A stretch of 64,000 nt of DNA. Source: Geodermatophilus sp. DSM 45219. Lineage in GTDB: Bacteria > Actinomycetota > Actinomycetes > Mycobacteriales > Geodermatophilaceae. The stretch covers positions 496,001 through 560,000 of the forward strand of contig NZ_FNIQ01000001.1 of assembly GCF_900104025.1 (NCBI RefSeq), read 5' to 3'. Positions 45,039 through 56,233 of the stretch are shown here, piece by piece. A program made the translations under genes and the position numbers. How positions within the stretch are numbered: position 1 is the stretch's first letter; every line of letters starts with the position of its first letter. The notes beneath the pieces were generated by a model, which was not told the origin of the DNA, did no database searches, and saw only the letters and a program-made list of their open reading frames with translations.

Positions 45039-46598
45039 CTAGACGGCCCCGGTGCCGCGCAGGTGCTCCTGCTCGACGACCTCCTCCAGGCCCTTGAGCC
45101 GGTCCAGGCCCTGCAGGGCCCGGCGCATCCGCTGGTTGGGCGCCAGCCGCTCGCGGTTGCGCTCGAGGAAGGCCCAGTAGCCGGCGGTGAACGGGCAGGC
45201 GTCCTCGCCCAGCCGCTTCCTCGGGTCGTACCGGCAGCCGCGGCAGTAGTCGCTCATCCGGTCGATGTAGGCGCCCCCGGACGCGTAGGGCTTGGTGGCC
45301 AGCAGCCCGCCGTCGGCGTGCTGGCTCATGCCGACGACGTTGGCGACCATCACCCAGTCGTAGCCGTCGACGAAGCTGCGGTGGAACCAGTCGGTCATGG
45401 CCAGCGGGTCGATGCCGCGCTGCAGCGCGTAGTTGCCGAGCACCATCAACCGCGGGATGTGGTGCACCCAGCCGTCCCGCCGCAGGTCGCCGAGGACGTC
45501 GGACATGCAGGCCGCGTCGACCGCGCCGTCGTCGAGGTCGGCCAGCCAGTCCGGCACCGCCTCGTGCGCGTCGAGCGCGTTGGCGTGCCGGAAGTCCCGG
45601 CCGAGGTACCAGTACAGGTGCCAGATGTAGTCGCGCCAGCCCATCACCTGGCGGACGAAGCCCTCGACGCTGTTGAGCGGCAACGGGTCGCCGTCGGCCA
45701 CGGAGTCGCGGTACCGCTGCTCCGCGGCCTGCACGACCTCGACCGGGTCGAGCAGACCCAGGTTGAGCGCCGGTGAGAGCAGCGAGTGCGCCATCCAGCG
45801 CTCGCCGGCGAGCATCGCGTCCTCGTGCGGGCCGAACGCGCCGAGCCGGTGGTCGAGGAAGTCCTGCAGCCGGGTCAGCGCCTCGCCGCGGGTCACCGGG
45901 AACAACCGCGGCCCGTCGTCCCCGACGAAGGCGACGTCGCCGTCGGCCTCCCAGCGGTCGAGGTCGGCGCGCACCCGCTCGTCGATCTCGTCCTCCTCCG
46001 GCCACCACGGCTCGGGCGCCGGGGACCGCCCGTCGGACGGCGGCGGCTCCCGGTTGTCGTGGTCGAGGTTCCAGCGCCCGCCGACCGGCTCGGCGCCGTC
46101 CATCAGGACGTCGTGGCGTCGCCGGTTGTCCCGGTAGAAGTCCTCCATGAGCAGCCGCCGGCGGCCCCGGCCCCCGGCCCAGCCGGCGAACTCCTCCTGC
46201 GTGGCGACGAACCCGCGGGCGGCGAGGACGGTGAGGTCGGGACGGCGGAGGACGTGGTCGCGGCTGCTCCAGGTGGTGGGCGCGCAGACGCTCAGCGGCC
46301 CGCGCACCCGGTCCAGCGCCTCGGCGTAGGTGTGCACCTGGGAGAACGCCGCCTGCTCACCCAGCTCGGCGGCCCGGTGGCGCAGCGCCGAGAGCACCAG
46401 GTGCGCCTTCTGGCGGTGGAACCGGCGGCGCGCGAAGACCGCCCTGGACTCGATCAGCAGCACCGGCTGGTCGGGGTGGTCGAGGAAGTGCGGGCCGAGC
46501 TGGTCGGCGAAGCACCACCGCCGGGTGGCCGGTGCGCGGGCGGGGAACGCGGCCAGCGCCGGGTCGCCCGCGGCCGGTCGCGGCATGCCGGGCTCCAC
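45039..46598 (-). CDS. Cryptochrome/photolyase family protein (FeS-BCP / PhrB-like)
   Basis: 519-aa FAD protein of the bacterial (6-4) photolyase / CryPro group. An N-terminal alpha/beta domain contains WCFADQLGPHFLD and KAHLVLSALRHRA. The C-terminal FAD-binding helical domain includes VMGWRDYIWHLYW, NYALQRGIDPLAMTDWFH and VVGMSQHADGG. Three cysteines in MSDYCRGCRYDPRKRLGEDAC, plus one earlier, fit the 4Fe-4S ligands of this group. It should repair UV photoproducts or sense light. GTG 46598 has GGGAGGTGAGGCA upstream; ATG 46586 is an alternative. Confidence 0.92.
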   Translation of the reverse strand: MEPGMPRPAAGDPALAAFPARAPATRRWCFADQLGPHFLDHPDQPVLLIESRAVFARRRFHRQKAHLVLSALRHRAAELGEQAAFSQVHTYAEALDRVRGPLSVCAPTTWSSRDHVLRRPDLTVLAARGFVATQEEFAGWAGGRGRRRLLMEDFYRDNRRRHDVLMDGAEPVGGRWNLDHDNREPPPSDGRSPAPEPWWPEEDEIDERVRADLDRWEADGDVAFVGDDGPRLFPVTRGEALTRLQDFLDHRLGAFGPHEDAMLAGERWMAHSLLSPALNLGLLDPVEVVQAAEQRYRDSVADGDPLPLNSVEGFVRQVMGWRDYIWHLYWYLGRDFRHANALDAHEAVPDWLADLDDGAVDAACMSDVLGDLRRDGWVHHIPRLMVLGNYALQRGIDPLAMTDWFHRSFVDGYDWVMVANVVGMSQHADGGLLATKPYASGGAYIDRMSDYCRGCRYDPRKRLGEDACPFTAGYWAFLERNRERLAPNQRMRRALQGLDRLKGLEEVVEQEHLRGTGAV

Positions 46599-46698
46599 TG
46601 CCTCACCTCCCGGCGACCATCGTGGAGTGGGCGTTAGGCTCGGCGCGACTCGGGCCATCGACGTGCGGTGGCCGGCACGTCCCTGGAGGTCGACGGCT

Positions 46699-47541
46699 GT
46701 GAACCGCGCACTGCGCGCCGCCACGATGGGTGCCCTGCTGCTCAGCCCGATCGCGCTCACCGCGTGCAGCGCCGGCCAGGTCTCCCAGACGGCCACCCAG
46801 AACCGCGACAAGGTCGGCCCCGAGGCCGCGGTCGGCGACCTCACCCTGCGGGCGATCACCCTCGCGTACCCCGAGGACGGGCTGTACGAGGAGGGCGAGG
46901 ACGCCGAGCTGCAGCTGGCGATCGTCAACGGCGACACCGAGGACGACACGCTGATCGGGATCGAGGGCGAGGCGTTCGACGGGGTCGTCGTGGCCGGCGA
47001 GGCCACCGCCTCCCCCGCCGTCCCGAGCTCGCCGTCCGCCGCCCCGTCGTCGACCGCACCGTCGTCGGCCCCGGCCGGGGAGACCACCGCGCCGGGGACG
47101 ACTGCGGGCGAGACGCCGGCGGCCGGCACGACCGGCCCGGAGGCGGCCACGACCGGCCCGGAGGCGACCGAGCCCGCGGCGACCGCCACGCCGAGCGCGC
47201 CGGCGACGCCGACCGCGCCCGAGACCAGCACCGAGGTCGACATCCCGGTCCCCGCCGGATCGACGGTGTTCCTCGGCGGCGCCGACGGCGCGACGGTCGA
47301 GCTCGCCGACCTGTCCGAGGAGCTCACCGCCGGCCAGAGCATCGAGGTCACGCTGACCTTCGAGCGCGCCGGCGAGATCACCGTGCCGGTGCTCGTGGCC
47401 ACGCCCGACGAGGTGCTGCCCCGCGAGGAGCCCTTCGACTTCCACCACGAGGAGGGCGCCGAGGAGGACTCCGAGGGCGCCGAGGACATCGCCCGCGAGG
47501 CCGAGACCGAGGCCGGTGGCGACCCCGGCGAGGGCAACTGA
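46699..47541 (+). CDS. Lipoprotein, unknown function
   Basis: 280-aa exported lipoprotein: MNRALRAATMGALLLSPIALTACS, with lipobox LTAC and Cys at about residue 23. An Ig-like beta domain is interrupted by a 90-residue Ala/Pro/Thr/Ser/Glu linker. The halves (GDLTLRAITLAYPEDG ... STVFLGGADGATVELADL, SIEVTLTFERAGEITVPV) resemble the copper-chaperone PCuAC/DUF461-like fold, but no Met/His copper motif is seen. It ends in an acidic tail. GGAGG precedes the GTG. A TAGGCT -10 lies at 46635-46640, between this gene and the divergent photolyase. Confidence 0.82.
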   Translation: MNRALRAATMGALLLSPIALTACSAGQVSQTATQNRDKVGPEAAVGDLTLRAITLAYPEDGLYEEGEDAELQLAIVNGDTEDDTLIGIEGEAFDGVVVAGEATASPAVPSSPSAAPSSTAPSSAPAGETTAPGTTAGETPAAGTTGPEAATTGPEATEPAATATPSAPATPTAPETSTEVDIPVPAGSTVFLGGADGATVELADLSEELTAGQSIEVTLTFERAGEITVPVLVATPDEVLPREEPFDFHHEEGAEEDSEGAEDIAREAETEAGGDPGEGN

Positions 47542-47599
47542 GGGAGGACCCGCCCTCCGCACCCTCCGCCAGCTCAGGGTGAGCCTCTGGACGGGGCCG
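47542..47599 (+). repeat. GGACCCCGTCC-type intergenic hairpin element, copy G (diverged)
   Basis: Starts GGGAGGACCCGCCCTCCGCACCC right after the lipoprotein stop codon and ends CTCTGGACGGGGCC. It lies upstream of the radA promoter, so it probably terminates the lipoprotein transcript. Confidence 0.6.
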
Positions 47600-47646
47600 A
47601 CCTGCTCCTCCCGGGAAACGTCGTACCCGGCGGTTAACGTCGCCGC

Positions 47647-49011
47647 GTGCCACCTGCCGGAGTGAGGTCCCGTCCCGCCCACCGCTGCACCGAGTGCGGC
47701 TACGCCTCGGCCAAGTGGGTCGGTCGCTGCCCCGAGTGCCAGGCCTGGGGCACCATCCAGGAGGCCGGCGCCCCCGCCTCGCCGCTGCGTGCGGTGGCCG
47801 CGGGCCCGGTGACCGCCCCGGCGGTTCCCATCGCCCAGGTGGAGCTCGCCACCGCCCGTGCGGTGCCCACCGGCATCACCGAGTTCGACCGCGTCCTCGG
47901 GGGCGGCCTGGTGCCCGGCGCGGTGCTGCTGGTCGCCGGCGAGCCGGGGGTGGGCAAGTCCACCCTGCTGCTCGAGGTCGCCCACCGGGTGGCTGCGGCC
48001 AACGGTCCCGCGCTCGTCGTCAGCGGCGAGGAGTCCGCGGCCCAGGTGCGGCTGCGCGCCGAGCGGATCGGTGCCCTGCACGACCAGCTGTACCTGGCCG
48101 CGGAGACCGAGCTGTCCGCCGTCCTGGCCCACGTGGAGGACGTCGCCCCCTCGCTGCTGGTCCTCGACAGCGTGCAGACGGTGCGCTCCCCCGCCGTCGA
48201 GGGCACCGACGGCGGGGCCACGCAGGTGCGCGCCGTGGCGAGCGCGCTCACCGCGGTGGCCAAGAGCCGCGGGATGACGACGATCCTGGTCGGGCACGTC
48301 ACCAAGGACGGCGCGATCGCCGGGCCCCGGACCCTCGAGCACCTCGTCGACGTCGTCGTCTCCTTCGACGGCGAGCGGCACTCGACGCTGCGGCTGGTCC
48401 GGGCGATGAAGAACCGCTTCGGGCCGGCCGACGAGATCGGCTGCTTCGAGATCGGCGACCGCGGCGTGGTCGGCGTCCCCGACGCCTCGCACCTGTTCGT
48501 GTCGCGGCGCAGCGCGCCGGTGCCGGGCAGTTGCGTCACGGTGACGCTCGAGGGCAGCCGGCCGCTGCTCGCCGAGGTGCAGGCGCTGGTGGCCGCCAGC
48601 AGCGGGGGCGGCTCGCCGCGGCGGGCGGTCAGCGGGCTGGACTCGCAGCGGGTGGCCATGGTCAACGCGGTCGTCGAGCGGCGGGGCCGGGTCAAGCTCG
48701 CCGACGCCGACGTCTTCGCCGCGTCCGTGGGTGGGGTGCGGATCGCCGAGCCCGCGGCCGACCTCGCGCTGGCGCTGTCCATCGCGTCGGCGGCCAAGGA
48801 CGTACCGCTGCCCCGGGGGCTGGTCGCGGTCGGCGAGGTGGGGCTGTCCGGGGAGATCCGGCGGGTCGGCGGCACCGGCCGGCGGCTGGCCGAGGCGGCC
48901 CGCCAGGGCTACAAGGTGGCCTTCGTCCCCGAGGACGCCGGCCCCGCGCCCAAGGGGATGCGGCTGGTCGAGGTGCCCGACCTCGGCGCCGCCTTCAGCC
49001 GCCTGTTCTGA
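47647..49011 (+). CDS. radA: DNA repair protein RadA (Sms)
   Basis: 454-aa RecA-like helicase that drives branch migration in recombination. An N-terminal C4 zinc finger ([18 protein letters not shown]) is followed by the ATPase core with Walker [10 protein letters not shown], the RadA-specific KNRFG motif and LLVLDSVQT as Walker B. The C-terminal Lon-protease-like domain (about 290-454) includes [18 protein letters not shown] and [12 protein letters not shown]. Leaderless GTG: TAACGT lies 6 nt upstream. Next to disA, as in many Gram-positive genomes. Confidence 0.97.
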   Translation: MPPAGVRSRPAHRCTECGYASAKWVGRCPECQAWGTIQEAGAPASPLRAVAAGPVTAPAVPIAQVELATARAVPTGITEFDRVLGGGLVPGAVLLVAGEPGVGKSTLLLEVAHRVAAANGPALVVSGEESAAQVRLRAERIGALHDQLYLAAETELSAVLAHVEDVAPSLLVLDSVQTVRSPAVEGTDGGATQVRAVASALTAVAKSRGMTTILVGHVTKDGAIAGPRTLEHLVDVVVSFDGERHSTLRLVRAMKNRFGPADEIGCFEIGDRGVVGVPDASHLFVSRRSAPVPGSCVTVTLEGSRPLLAEVQALVAASSGGGSPRRAVSGLDSQRVAMVNAVVERRGRVKLADADVFAASVGGVRIAEPAADLALALSIASAAKDVPLPRGLVAVGEVGLSGEIRRVGGTGRRLAEAARQGYKVAFVPEDAGPAPKGMRLVEVPDLGAAFSRLF

Positions 49012-49120
49012 CCCTCCGGCCTCACGGTCCCCGGCTGCGGTGAGGTGGCCCACCGGCGACCGCCAGTACCGTGGTGGACACGTAGGATCAGCCTCCACCA
49101 CCCGAACGTCAGGAGCGCTC

Positions 49121-50206
49121 GTGCCCCCCGCTGTGGACTCCGAGGTCGCGCTCCGCGAACTGCTCGGCCGCATCGCACCGGGCACCGCACTGCGTGACGG
49201 CCTGGAGCGCATCCTGGCCGGGCGGACGGGCGCGCTGATCGTGCTCGGCTACGACCGCGTGGTGGAGTCGATCTGCACCGGCGGCTTCGCCCTCGACGTC
49301 GCCCTCTCGGCCACCCGGCTGCGCGAGCTGGCCAAGATGGACGGCGCGGTGATCGTCTCCTACGACGGCTCGCGGATCGTGCGGGCCGGCGTCCACCTGA
49401 TGCCCGACCCGACCGTTCCCACCGAGGAGTCGGGCACCCGGCACCGCACCGCCGAGCGGGTCGCGATCCAGACCGGCTTCCCGGTGATCTCGGTGAGCCA
49501 GTCGATGCACATCATCAGCGTCTACGTCGCCGGACGGCGGTACACGCTGGAGCACCCGACGACGATCCTGGCCCGCGCGAACCAGGCGCTGGCCGCGCTG
49601 GAGCGGTACAAGCTGCGCCTCGACGAGGTGGCCAGCACGCTGTCGGCGTTGGAGATCGAGGACCTGGTCACCGTCCGCGACGCGATGAGCGTGAGCCAGC
49701 GGCTGGAGATGGTCCGCCGGATCGCCGACGAGATCGAGGGCTTCGTCGTGGAGCTCGGTACCGACGGGCGGTTGCTGGCGCTGCAGCTCGACGAGATGCT
49801 CGCCGGGGTGGAGGAGGACCGCGCGCTGCTGGTGCGCGACTACCTGCCCTCGGGTCTGCGCCGCCCCAGGGGCATCGACGAGGTGCTGGCCGACCTGCGC
49901 GCGCTCTCGGCCACCGAGCTGCTCGACCTGTCCGCGGTGGCCCGCTGCTACGGGTTGCCGACCTCCGCCGACGCGCTGGACTCCCCCGTCAGCCCCCGCG
50001 GCTACCGCCTGCTGGCCCGCGTCCCGCGGCTGCCGGCCGGGATCATCGACCGCCTGGTCGACCACTTCGGCGGCCTGCAGAAGCTGCTCGCCGCCACCAT
50101 CGAGGACCTGCTGGCCGTCGAGGGCGTGGGCGAGGCCCGGGCGCGGGGCATCCGCGAGGGGCTCTCCCGGCTGGCCGAGACCTCGATCCTCGACCGCTAC
50201 AGCTGA
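49121..50206 (+). CDS. disA: DNA integrity scanning protein / diadenylate cyclase DisA
   Basis: 361 aa. It makes the second messenger c-di-AMP from two ATP and slides on DNA to monitor branched structures. The N-terminal DAC domain has KMDGAVIVS (the DGA motif) and [10 protein letters not shown] (the RHR motif). A helical spine and a C-terminal HhH domain ([19 protein letters not shown]) follow. GTG at 49121 with AGGAGCGCTC upstream; TAGGAT at 49083-49088 is a likely -10. RadA is known to interact with DisA, consistent with the neighbouring gene. Confidence 0.97.
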   Translation: MPPAVDSEVALRELLGRIAPGTALRDGLERILAGRTGALIVLGYDRVVESICTGGFALDVALSATRLRELAKMDGAVIVSYDGSRIVRAGVHLMPDPTVPTEESGTRHRTAERVAIQTGFPVISVSQSMHIISVYVAGRRYTLEHPTTILARANQALAALERYKLRLDEVASTLSALEIEDLVTVRDAMSVSQRLEMVRRIADEIEGFVVELGTDGRLLALQLDEMLAGVEEDRALLVRDYLPSGLRRPRGIDEVLADLRALSATELLDLSAVARCYGLPTSADALDSPVSPRGYRLLARVPRLPAGIIDRLVDHFGGLQKLLAATIEDLLAVEGVGEARARGIREGLSRLAETSILDRYS

Positions 50207-50228
50207 ACGAGGACCCTCCTGGGTCTCC

Positions 50229-50921
50229 TCAGGTCAGCGTGAAGGGCACGTCCGGGCTGACCTCGGTGTCCAGCCGGCCGCGCAGCGCGTACTGACCCGG
50301 AGCCGGCGTCGTCCGGGCGGCCGTGCAGGACGGCTCGCTGGTCAGGCCGCCCCACACCAACGGGAAGGCCACCGACTCCCCCGGCGCCAGGGTGCGGGTG
50401 TCGCTGCTGGTGCCGGGGAAGCAGTCGTTGCTGCCCCAGACCCGGTTGCCGGCGGAGTCGACGAGCAGGACCTCCTGCAGGCCCGCGTCGAGGACCCGCA
50501 CGCACGGCACCGGCGAGACGTTGGTGACCACCAGCTCGAACGTCGGCTTGTCACCCACCGGCGCGCTGCCGGGCGCGCGGACCTCCAGCCCGACCATCTC
50601 GTCGGTGCACGGCCCTCCGGGGGCGGGAGTCGCCGCCGCGGGCGCGGGCGCGGGCTCCGCGGACGGCTCGGGGGCCGGGGTCGGCGTCTGCACGCCGGCC
50701 AGCGACGGCAGCACTCGGGCGAGCGCCGGCGGCTCGGTGGAGGCGGCGGCGACCTCGCTCGTGGCCGCCGCGGTGGCCGTGGGTGTCGTCCCGCCCGTGC
50801 CGTCCAGCGCGGCGAACGCCAGCCAGCCCCCGCCGCCCAGCACGGCCAGCAGCAGGACCAGCACGAGCAGCCGGCGCCGCCAGTAGACCGCCGCGGGCAG
50901 GGGGCCGACCGGGTGCAGCAC
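50229..50921 (-). CDS. Membrane-anchored beta-sandwich protein, DUF4232-like
   Basis: 230 aa. One N-terminal TM helix (RRRLLVLVLLLAVLGGGGWLAF) precedes a Thr/Pro/Ala-rich stalk and an extracytoplasmic domain of about 110 residues. That domain has C-T-D-E at its start and cysteines in SPVPCVRVLD, NDCFPGT and EPSCTAAR, a likely double-disulphide Ig-like fold. Function unknown. GTG 50921 was chosen because the TM helix begins right after. It is a convergent neighbour of disA (22 bp) and divergent from mutY. Confidence 0.78.
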   Translation of the reverse strand: MLHPVGPLPAAVYWRRRLLVLVLLLAVLGGGGWLAFAALDGTGGTTPTATAAATSEVAAASTEPPALARVLPSLAGVQTPTPAPEPSAEPAPAPAAATPAPGGPCTDEMVGLEVRAPGSAPVGDKPTFELVVTNVSPVPCVRVLDAGLQEVLLVDSAGNRVWGSNDCFPGTSSDTRTLAPGESVAFPLVWGGLTSEPSCTAARTTPAPGQYALRGRLDTEVSPDVPFTLT

Positions 50922-50997
50922 GCCGAGAACCGTAGTGCGGGGCGGGCCGCTGACCTGCGACGGCGCGCCGACCCGGGCAGCGGCACACTGGGATCCC

Positions 50998-51897
50998 GTG
51001 GACAGCCCGGCCCCCACCCTCCCGCCCCCGGACGACGGCGTCGGCGACGTCCTCGTCGACTGGTTCGCCACGGCGGCCCGCGACCTCCCGTGGCGGCGGC
51101 CCGGCACCGACCCGTGGGCCGTGCTGGTCAGCGAGGTGATGCTCCAGCAGACGCCGGTCGCCCGCGTCGAGCCGGTGTGGCGGGAGTGGCTGGCCCGCTG
51201 GCCGACCCCGGCGGCGTTAGCCGCGGCGTCCCCCGCGGAGGTCATCCGCGCCTGGGGCAAGCTCGGCTACCCGCGGCGGGCACTGCGGCTGCGGGAGACC
51301 GCGGTGGCCCTGACCGAGCGGCACGGCGGCGTCGTCCCGGCGGACGTCGCCGCGCTCGAGGCGCTGCCGGGCATCGGGACCTACACCGCCCGCGCCGTCG
51401 CCTGCTTCGGCCACGGCCGGCCGCAGCCCGTCGTCGACACCAACGTGCGGCGGGTGGTGGCCCGGCTGGTGCACGGGCGGGCCGAGGCGGCGCCGGCGCG
51501 GGCGTCCGACCTGACCGACGTCGCCGCGCTCGCGCCGGCGGACCCGGAGCGGGCGGTGCGCTTCTCGGTGGCGGTCATGGAGCTCGGTGCGCTGGTGTGC
51601 GTGGCCCGGACGCCGCGGTGCCCGGCGTGCCCGGTGCGCGCCAGCTGCGCGTGGCGGCTGGCCGGCCACCCGGCGTCCGACGGTCCGCCCCGCAGGGTGC
51701 AGAAGTTCGCCGGGACGGACCGGCAGGTGCGCGGGCGGCTGCTCGACGTCCTGCGGGCCGCTGAGGGGCCGGTGGCGGCACCGTTGCTGGACGAGGCGTG
51801 GGACGACGCCGCCCAGCGCTCGCGCTGTCTGGACTCGCTGCTCGCCGACGGCCTGGTCGAGCAGACCCGCGACGGCCGGTTCCGCCTCCCGGCGTGA
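50998..51897 (+). CDS. mutY: A/G-specific adenine DNA glycosylase (MutY)
   Basis: 299-aa base-excision repair enzyme that removes adenine opposite 8-oxoguanine. Seen: catalytic glutamate in SEVMLQQTPV, HhH motif ALPGIGTYTARAV, catalytic aspartate in VVDTNVRRV, and the 4Fe-4S cluster C-x6-C-x2-C-x5-C (CVARTPRCPACPVRASC). The NUDIX-like C-terminal domain of long MutYs is reduced to a short winged-helix-like tail, typical of the actinobacterial short form. GTG at 50998 without a clear ribosome site. Confidence 0.93.
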   Translation: MDSPAPTLPPPDDGVGDVLVDWFATAARDLPWRRPGTDPWAVLVSEVMLQQTPVARVEPVWREWLARWPTPAALAAASPAEVIRAWGKLGYPRRALRLRETAVALTERHGGVVPADVAALEALPGIGTYTARAVACFGHGRPQPVVDTNVRRVVARLVHGRAEAAPARASDLTDVAALAPADPERAVRFSVAVMELGALVCVARTPRCPACPVRASCAWRLAGHPASDGPPRRVQKFAGTDRQVRGRLLDVLRAAEGPVAAPLLDEAWDDAAQRSRCLDSLLADGLVEQTRDGRFRLPA

Positions 51898-51940
51898 CCA
51901 CCGACGCCTGTTCCGCGCCCTCCCGCCTCCTGTCTCCCGC

Positions 51941-52018
51941 GGTGTCGATCATGGGGTCGTGGGCGGCTGTCGCGGCGTGTCGGCGCGTGTCACCGGCGAC
52001 AACTCCGTGATCGACACC
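51941..52018. repeat. 78-bp imperfect inverted repeat
   Basis: Ends GGTGTCGATCATGG and CCGTGATCGACACC are reverse complements except for one base. Weaker pairing continues inward (GGTCGT with ACAACTCC). It lies between mutY and clpC. It could fold into a cruciform or long RNA hairpin, and resembles a small palindromic repeat unit. Confidence 0.6.
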
Positions 52019-52088
52019 AGAGTGGGCCAACGGCTCAGCGGTGGGACGGTCGAGGACCGCCGGCCCGCCGTCACCGTGCCCGACGACG

Positions 52089-52130
52089 CCGAAGGGCCCC
52101 TCCGCTCACGTGAGCGGAGGGGCCCTTCGG
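52089..52130. terminator. Bidirectional terminator between mutY and clpC, 42-bp perfect palindrome
   Basis: CCGAAGGGCCCCTCCGCTCAC is followed directly by its exact reverse complement, giving a 21-bp perfect stem with no unpaired loop bases. It is 16 bp beyond the clpC stop and 191 bp beyond mutY. Confidence 0.8.
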
Positions 52131-52146
52131 GCGTGCTGCTAGAGGA

Positions 52147-54675
<2,529 letters not shown>

Positions 54676-54773
54676 CTGCTGCTTCTCCTCTGACCGGCTG
54701 GTCCGGCACTGCCCTCCCCGTGTGGTGGGGAGGAGCACCCGACGTCCGTCGGCGCGGGGGCACCGGTCTTTCC

Positions 54774-54779
54774 ACTGTA
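54774..54779 (-). promoter_or_regulatory. Candidate -10 element for clpC
   Basis: TACAGT on the minus strand, about 100 bp upstream of the clpC ATG, is the best TAnnnT hexamer in a GC-rich leader. No ClgR-type operator was recognised around it. Confidence 0.35.
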
Positions 54780-54916
54780 GTCGCGGACTCCGACCCTCCG
54801 TCGGCGCACGGCCGGGGCGGGAGGAGCGGAGCTGTCCGGTCCAACCGATGGTCGCGGACCGGTGTTCCGGGCCCGTTACGCCGACAGCGGACGGCGCGTC
54901 GCGGGCGGGTCCGCGT

Positions 54917-55177
54917 TCAGCAGGTCAGCGCGAGGCACACCCAGCACAGCGGCGACTCCTCGTCCCCGTCGTCCGGCCACGCCCACAGCGCCGGGTCGAG
55001 GAGGGTGACCGGGGCCAGGCACAGGGCCCGGCCGGCGACCAGTCCGGCGTCGCCGACCGCGTGCAGCCGACTGGGCGCCGTCCCGCCCCAGGGCGACCGG
55101 GGCGCCACCGCGTCCACGCCGACGGTCCAGCTGTCCTGGGTGGGAGCGAGGGGCCAGGGCCCCTCGACGGTGCTCAC
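54917..55177 (-). CDS. Hypothetical small protein coupled to a STAS-like gene
   Basis: 86 aa, not recognised. It begins [20 protein letters not shown] and ends [11 protein letters not shown] with three cysteines in the last ten residues. Its GTG overlaps the stop of the STAS-like gene by 4 nt (GTGA), strong evidence that it is translated and works with that protein. The C-terminal [10 protein letters not shown] could anchor a thiol or lipid modification, but that is speculation. Confidence 0.6.
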   Translation of the reverse strand: MSTVEGPWPLAPTQDSWTVGVDAVAPRSPWGGTAPSRLHAVGDAGLVAGRALCLAPVTLLDPALWAWPDDGDEESPLCWVCLALTC

Positions 55178-55497
55178 TCGACCACCAGCCGCACGCCCTC
55201 GGCGGCCAGCTCCTCCCCCAGGCAGGCCAGCAGCTCGCGCGCGGCGTCGTCGGCGGTGGCCAGCGGCCGGAGGTGGACGGTGACCTGCCGGTGCCCCCGC
55301 TGCTGCATGGCGACGATGCTGCCGCACAGCAGGTCCGCGGCCAGGACGTCGAGGTGTCCCCGCGCCCGGACGACGCCCCGGTGCTGGTCGAGGCTGGCGG
55401 TGAAGCTCGGGGCCTGGGGGCCCGGGTCGGCGGTCGGCCCACCGCCCGTGGGCATCCGGCTGTACCGAGCGGTGGTCTCGGCCGCGTCCTGGCTCAT
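55174..55497 (-). CDS. STAS-like domain protein (possible anti-anti-sigma type)
   Basis: 107 aa. After a disordered 30-residue start, the pattern SFTASLDQHRGVVRARGHLD, AADLLCGSIVAMQQRGHRQV and VTVHLRPLATADDAAREL matches the beta-alpha order of small STAS proteins such as SpoIIAA. The conserved serine of the phospho-switch is not at the usual place (RPLAT instead of D-S-S/T), so phosphorylation control is doubtful. Assignment is by overall pattern only. Coupled to the 86-aa gene. Confidence 0.6.
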   Translation of the reverse strand: MSQDAAETTARYSRMPTGGGPTADPGPQAPSFTASLDQHRGVVRARGHLDVLAADLLCGSIVAMQQRGHRQVTVHLRPLATADDAARELLACLGEELAAEGVRLVVE

Positions 55498-55582
55498 GGC
55501 ACAACCGTCACGAGTCAGTCCGGAACACCCCAGGGTCGAAAGTCCCTGCCCGCGCCGCTGGTGACGGTGCGTCAGCGGACGA

Positions 55583-55621
55583 CGACGGCCCGGCTCCTTC
55601 GTCGAGGGAACCGGGCCGTCG
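55583..55621 (-). terminator. Hairpin downstream of lsr2
   Basis: CGACGGCCCGGCTCC pairs with GGAACCGGGCCGTCG (one mismatch) around an 8-nt loop, 113 nt beyond the lsr2 stop and after element H. Confidence 0.6.
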
Positions 55622-55670
55622 GTCAGCCGTGCGGTGGCCCCGCCGCCAACTCACGAGTGGCGGGGCCCCG

Positions 55671-55733
55671 GGCGGCCCTCCTGCAGGGCCCCGCCGCGAG
55701 CCTGCGAGTGGCGGGGGGCGGGAGGGTCCTTCG
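55671..55733 (-). repeat. GGACCCCGTCC-type intergenic hairpin element, copy H (diverged)
   Basis: Read on the minus strand it begins CGAAGGACCCTCCCGCCCC directly after the lsr2 stop codon and ends near GCAGGAGGGCCGCC. A second hairpin-forming half-copy (GGCCCCGCC ... GGCGGGGCC) precedes it at 55637-55668. Confidence 0.65.
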
Positions 55734-56087
55734 TCAGTGCGCGGCCTCGTAGGCCTCGACGACGCTGGCCGGGATGCGCCCGCGGTCGCTGACCGCGTGG
55801 CCGTTCTTCCGCGCCCAGTCACGGATCGCGCCGGCCTGCTCGCGGTCCATGCGGCCGCCGCCACCGGTGGCCCGCGACCGGCCACCGCCGGAGGCCCGGC
55901 CGCCGCCGCGGCCGACCTTGCGCGCGGCCTGCACGTAGCGGGAGAAGGCGTCGCGCAACTCCTGCGCGTTCTTCTCCGACAGGTCGATCTCGTAGTTCGT
56001 GCCGTCGAGCGAGAAACTCACCGTCTCGTCCGCGGGGACGTTCTCGTCGAGGTCGTCGCTGAGGATGACCTGCACCTTGCGCGCCAT
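55734..56087 (-). CDS. lsr2: Nucleoid-associated protein Lsr2
   Basis: 117-aa actinobacterial H-NS analogue that silences AT-rich DNA. N-terminal dimerisation domain: [20 protein letters not shown], then [20 protein letters not shown]. The middle is a basic Gly/Arg linker. The C-terminal AT-hook-like DNA-binding domain has [20 protein letters not shown], containing the RGR motif that contacts the minor groove. ATG with GTGGAGAACGCGA upstream. The lysS-lsr2-clpC neighbourhood is the usual one in actinobacteria. Confidence 0.97.
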   Translation of the reverse strand: MARKVQVILSDDLDENVPADETVSFSLDGTNYEIDLSEKNAQELRDAFSRYVQAARKVGRGGGRASGGGRSRATGGGGRMDREQAGAIRDWARKNGHAVSDRGRIPASVVEAYEAAH

Positions 56088-56165
56088 TCGCGTTCTCCAC
56101 TCCCATGCGTTCCGGAGAACAGGGCCTCTTGCCCCGACCCGGAGTCGTTCTCTTCCGTCGCCGAG

Positions 56166-56171
56166 ACCATA
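56166..56171 (-). promoter_or_regulatory. Candidate -10 element for lsr2
   Basis: TATGGT on the minus strand, 79 bp upstream of the lsr2 ATG, in a locally AT-richer patch between lysS and lsr2. Confidence 0.4.
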
Positions 56172-56233
56172 GACCATTTCCGCTCGAGGAGAACACCACC
56201 GGCACAATGGGGTGAGAAAGGGCACCCGGCAGT

